Assembly: GCA_030613345.1 (NCBI GenBank)
Contig: JAUWMD010000120.1
Coordinates: forward strand, 1-7,684
Length of the DNA: 7,684 nucleotides
Direction of reading: 5' to 3'
DNA from: Candidatus Krumholzibacteriota bacterium
Lineage (GTDB): Bacteria > Krumholzibacteriota > Krumholzibacteriia > Krumholzibacteriales > Krumholzibacteriaceae
Below are positions 6,248 to 7,684 of the stretch, piece by piece. How positions within the stretch are numbered: the first letter of the stretch is position 1; each line of letters starts with the position of its first letter. Position numbers and translations under genes: made by a program. The notes beneath the pieces were generated by a model that saw only the letters and a program-made list of their open reading frames with translations, made no database searches and was not told the origin of the DNA.

Positions 6248-7108
6248 ATGAGAGCCAAATTGCTGCCAGCCGTCCCTCTTGCCGCCATCCTTGCCATCGG
6301 TCTCGCATGCAGCGATGAGACTGCGTACCCTGTCGGGCAACGTTCCCCGCGTGACATCTCCGTCCCCGATCTGTCGGAGAACATCCTCATTGCCTACGAG
6401 CAGACCGTCTCCGTCGAATCGGAGGGCATCTCCATTATGTTCAGGGAGTTCTCGGAGAGCCGCTGCCCGAGGGGTGCGATGTGTATCTGGGAAGGGGAGG
6501 GGATCGTAGAACTCGTCATTGAGAATGCCAAGGGAGACGTCGCCAGCGCCCTGCCCGTGATCAGACCCGGACGGGACCCCGACAGGTTCACGTGGTTCAA
6601 GGCGTACGCCCTGGGCTACCGCATCACACTGCTCGAGCTCGATCCCTACCCCGACATGGATGATTCCTCGGAGCCCGAAGAATACACGGCGCTACTCGAT
6701 ATCGAGAAGATCCCCGATCCGACCGGATGCGATCACGTGATGTTCACCCAGGGCGATCCGATTGCGATGTGCAGAGACGAACTGACGATCAGTGGCGGCG
6801 CGATCGAAGGGATCGTGCTCGAAATCTATGTCAGCTACGGAGGGGGCTGCGGTGATCACGAGTTCATACTTCTCGGCAGGCCGGACTTCAAGGAATCTTA
6901 CCCGGTGCAGATCGACCTCTATGTGCATCACAGGAACATCGACGATTACTGTGAGGCGATCGTCGGTGATACTCTCTGTTTCGATGTCCGGAGGGTCGCC
7001 GAACTGTACGAGGGGATCTACCAGTCGTGCGACGATATCCTGATCAACGTACTCGACTGCAACATGGACGATCCGGACGAGAAGTTCCAGGTGCTGATGA
7101 GGCCGTAG
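6248..7108 (+). CDS. Cysteine-rich lipoprotein with CPxGxxCxW motif
   Basis: Predicted lipoprotein of 286 residues. ATG 6248 follows AGGGGG (6236-6241) by 6 nt. Residues 1-20 form a short signal peptide (MRAK plus hydrophobic core) ending in IGLA-Cys21. This fits a permissive lipobox, though Gly at -3 and Leu at -2 are unusual. Ser at +2 favours the outer membrane under the E. coli rule. The mature part seems to have two beta-rich modules: about 45-155 with RCPRGAMCIWEGEG (72-85), a CP-x-G-x-x-C-x-W pattern seen in many uncharacterised lipoproteins, and about 165-286 with GGGCGDHEF (198-206). Nine further cysteines (73, 79, 161, 175, 201, 235, 244, 261, 271) suggest disulfides. No enzyme motif is recognised, and binding or inhibition is possible. 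Its own promoter makes it a likely single-gene unit; no terminator is obvious before the convergent gene. Confidence 0.82.
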   Translation: MRAKLLPAVPLAAILAIGLACSDETAYPVGQRSPRDISVPDLSENILIAYEQTVSVESEGISIMFREFSESRCPRGAMCIWEGEGIVELVIENAKGDVASALPVIRPGRDPDRFTWFKAYALGYRITLLELDPYPDMDDSSEPEEYTALLDIEKIPDPTGCDHVMFTQGDPIAMCRDELTISGGAIEGIVLEIYVSYGGGCGDHEFILLGRPDFKESYPVQIDLYVHHRNIDDYCEAIVGDTLCFDVRRVAELYEGIYQSCDDILINVLDCNMDDPDEKFQVLMRP

Positions 7109-7118
7109 GGAGAACCGC

Positions 7119-7684
7119 TCAGTCTTCGAATCCCTCGAAGCTGCGCCCGGCATAGGCGTCACATCTCGAACAGAGCTCGATCTTCTCGCGCTCGCCCCTC
7201 GCCAGATATTCCGCGTATTCCAATCTCCGGGCGCCGTTCCATATATCGAGAACGCTCTCCTCGTTAACGTTGCCGATGACCGCCCTTCCGGCGATGTCCC
7301 AGCAGCAGAGGACGGCGCGCCCGTCGGTGTAGAAGAACATCTCCTCGCGCATCTTTATACAGGGCTTGCGGATCATTTCGACACCCTCGGTCCAGGGCCA
7401 GTTGTACAGCGGGACGATAAGAGCCCTGTCGACACGCTCGCTCCAGTACTCGATATAGTCGTGCTGCTCGTGGCGGTTCGACTCCATGTCGATCATCCTG
7501 ACTTCCGTTACGACGGTCTTGTCCGACTCCCTGGCCATGCGGGCGAACCTCTCGATGTTTTCCACGACGCGGCCGTAGTCGAGCCCGACCCTGTCCTTCT
7601 CGTATGTCTCGGCAGAGAAGGCGTCGATGCTGAACCTCATCAGGTCGATCCCCGCGTCGATGAGTGCGGCGGCGTTCTTCTCCG
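7119..7684 (-). CDS. Radical SAM/SPASM domain protein, C-terminal part (partial at window edge)
   Basis: C-terminal portion of a radical SAM enzyme. The frame stays open from 7684, so the start and the CxxxCxxC cluster motif lie outside; the internal ATG at 7640 is not the start. The visible part begins with LIDAGIDLMRFSIDAFSAET, the late strands of the radical SAM barrel ('AG.d.i.fSiDg...etY'), then a Y-x-x-V-x-x-NI element. Numbering from Met 7640, the SPASM/Twitch-like region holds Cys94 (RKPCIKM), DGRAVLCC (106-113, a G-x4-C element), IGNV (122-125), LDIWN (131-135) and CSRC (157-160). These could bind one auxiliary 4Fe-4S cluster. The tail ends 13 residues after CSRC without further Cys, so a full two-cluster SPASM set is lacking. 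Relatives modify peptides, sugars or cell-surface components; substrate unknown. It converges on the lipoprotein gene with 10 nt between stops. Confidence 0.88.
   Translation of the reverse strand, partial: EKNAAALIDAGIDLMRFSIDAFSAETYEKDRVGLDYGRVVENIERFARMARESDKTVVTEVRMIDMESNRHEQHDYIEYWSERVDRALIVPLYNWPWTEGVEMIRKPCIKMREEMFFYTDGRAVLCCWDIAGRAVIGNVNEESVLDIWNGARRLEYAEYLARGEREKIELCSRCDAYAGRSFEGFED

Noticed and set aside
7124..7140. Hairpin CTTCGA/TCGAAG in the convergent gene end as a bidirectional terminator
   Set aside because: The stem is only 6 bp with no T-run and lies in coding sequence of the radical SAM gene, where it arises from the SFEGFE codons.

Overview
The window is a gene-dense, moderately GC-rich stretch (GC-rich by eye, not computed). 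It carries seven protein genes and no RNA genes, insertion sequences or CRISPR arrays. An Omp85-type outer-membrane barrel, an SPase II-type lipoprotein and a signal-peptide protein point to a diderm bacterium. The style is heavy AGG/AGA arginine use, GTG/TTG start alternatives, and a mix of FG-GAP secreted protein, DUF418 protein and radical SAM/SPASM enzyme. That resembles environmental lineages around the FCB group or similar uncultured phyla, but the taxon is a guess with low confidence.

Layout. (1) 1-1473, + strand, open at the left edge: an outer-membrane protein combining a repetitive beta-helix-like N-terminal part with a C-terminal Omp85/BamA-like barrel. (2) 1504-2436: ABC transporter ATPase of the BcrA/NatA type. 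(3) 2423-3235: its ABC-2 type six-helix permease, overlapping the ATPase gene. (4) 3245-4780: exported FG-GAP/VCBS repeat protein with about eight Ca-binding-type loops. (5) 4833-6194: DUF418 polytopic membrane protein, preceded by a perfect hairpin whose loop is the stop codon of gene 4. (6) 6248-7108: cysteine-rich lipoprotein with its own near-consensus sigma70-type promoter at 6196-6224. (7) 7119-7684, - strand, open at the right edge: C-terminal part of a radical SAM/SPASM protein, converging on gene 6 with a 10-nt gap.

Genes 1-4 are packed like one operon (30-nt gap, overlap, 9-nt gap), so the barrel, the exporter and the secreted propeller-like protein are probably co-transcribed. Gene 5 may be read through from them past the hairpin. 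Gene 6 is probably a separate unit and gene 7 belongs to a different, opposite transcript. The co-directional block is entirely envelope-related: outer-membrane barrel, inner-membrane exporter, exported repeat protein, inner-membrane DUF418 protein and lipoprotein. No gene in it identifies the exported substrate. No gene-free stretch exceeds 60 nt.
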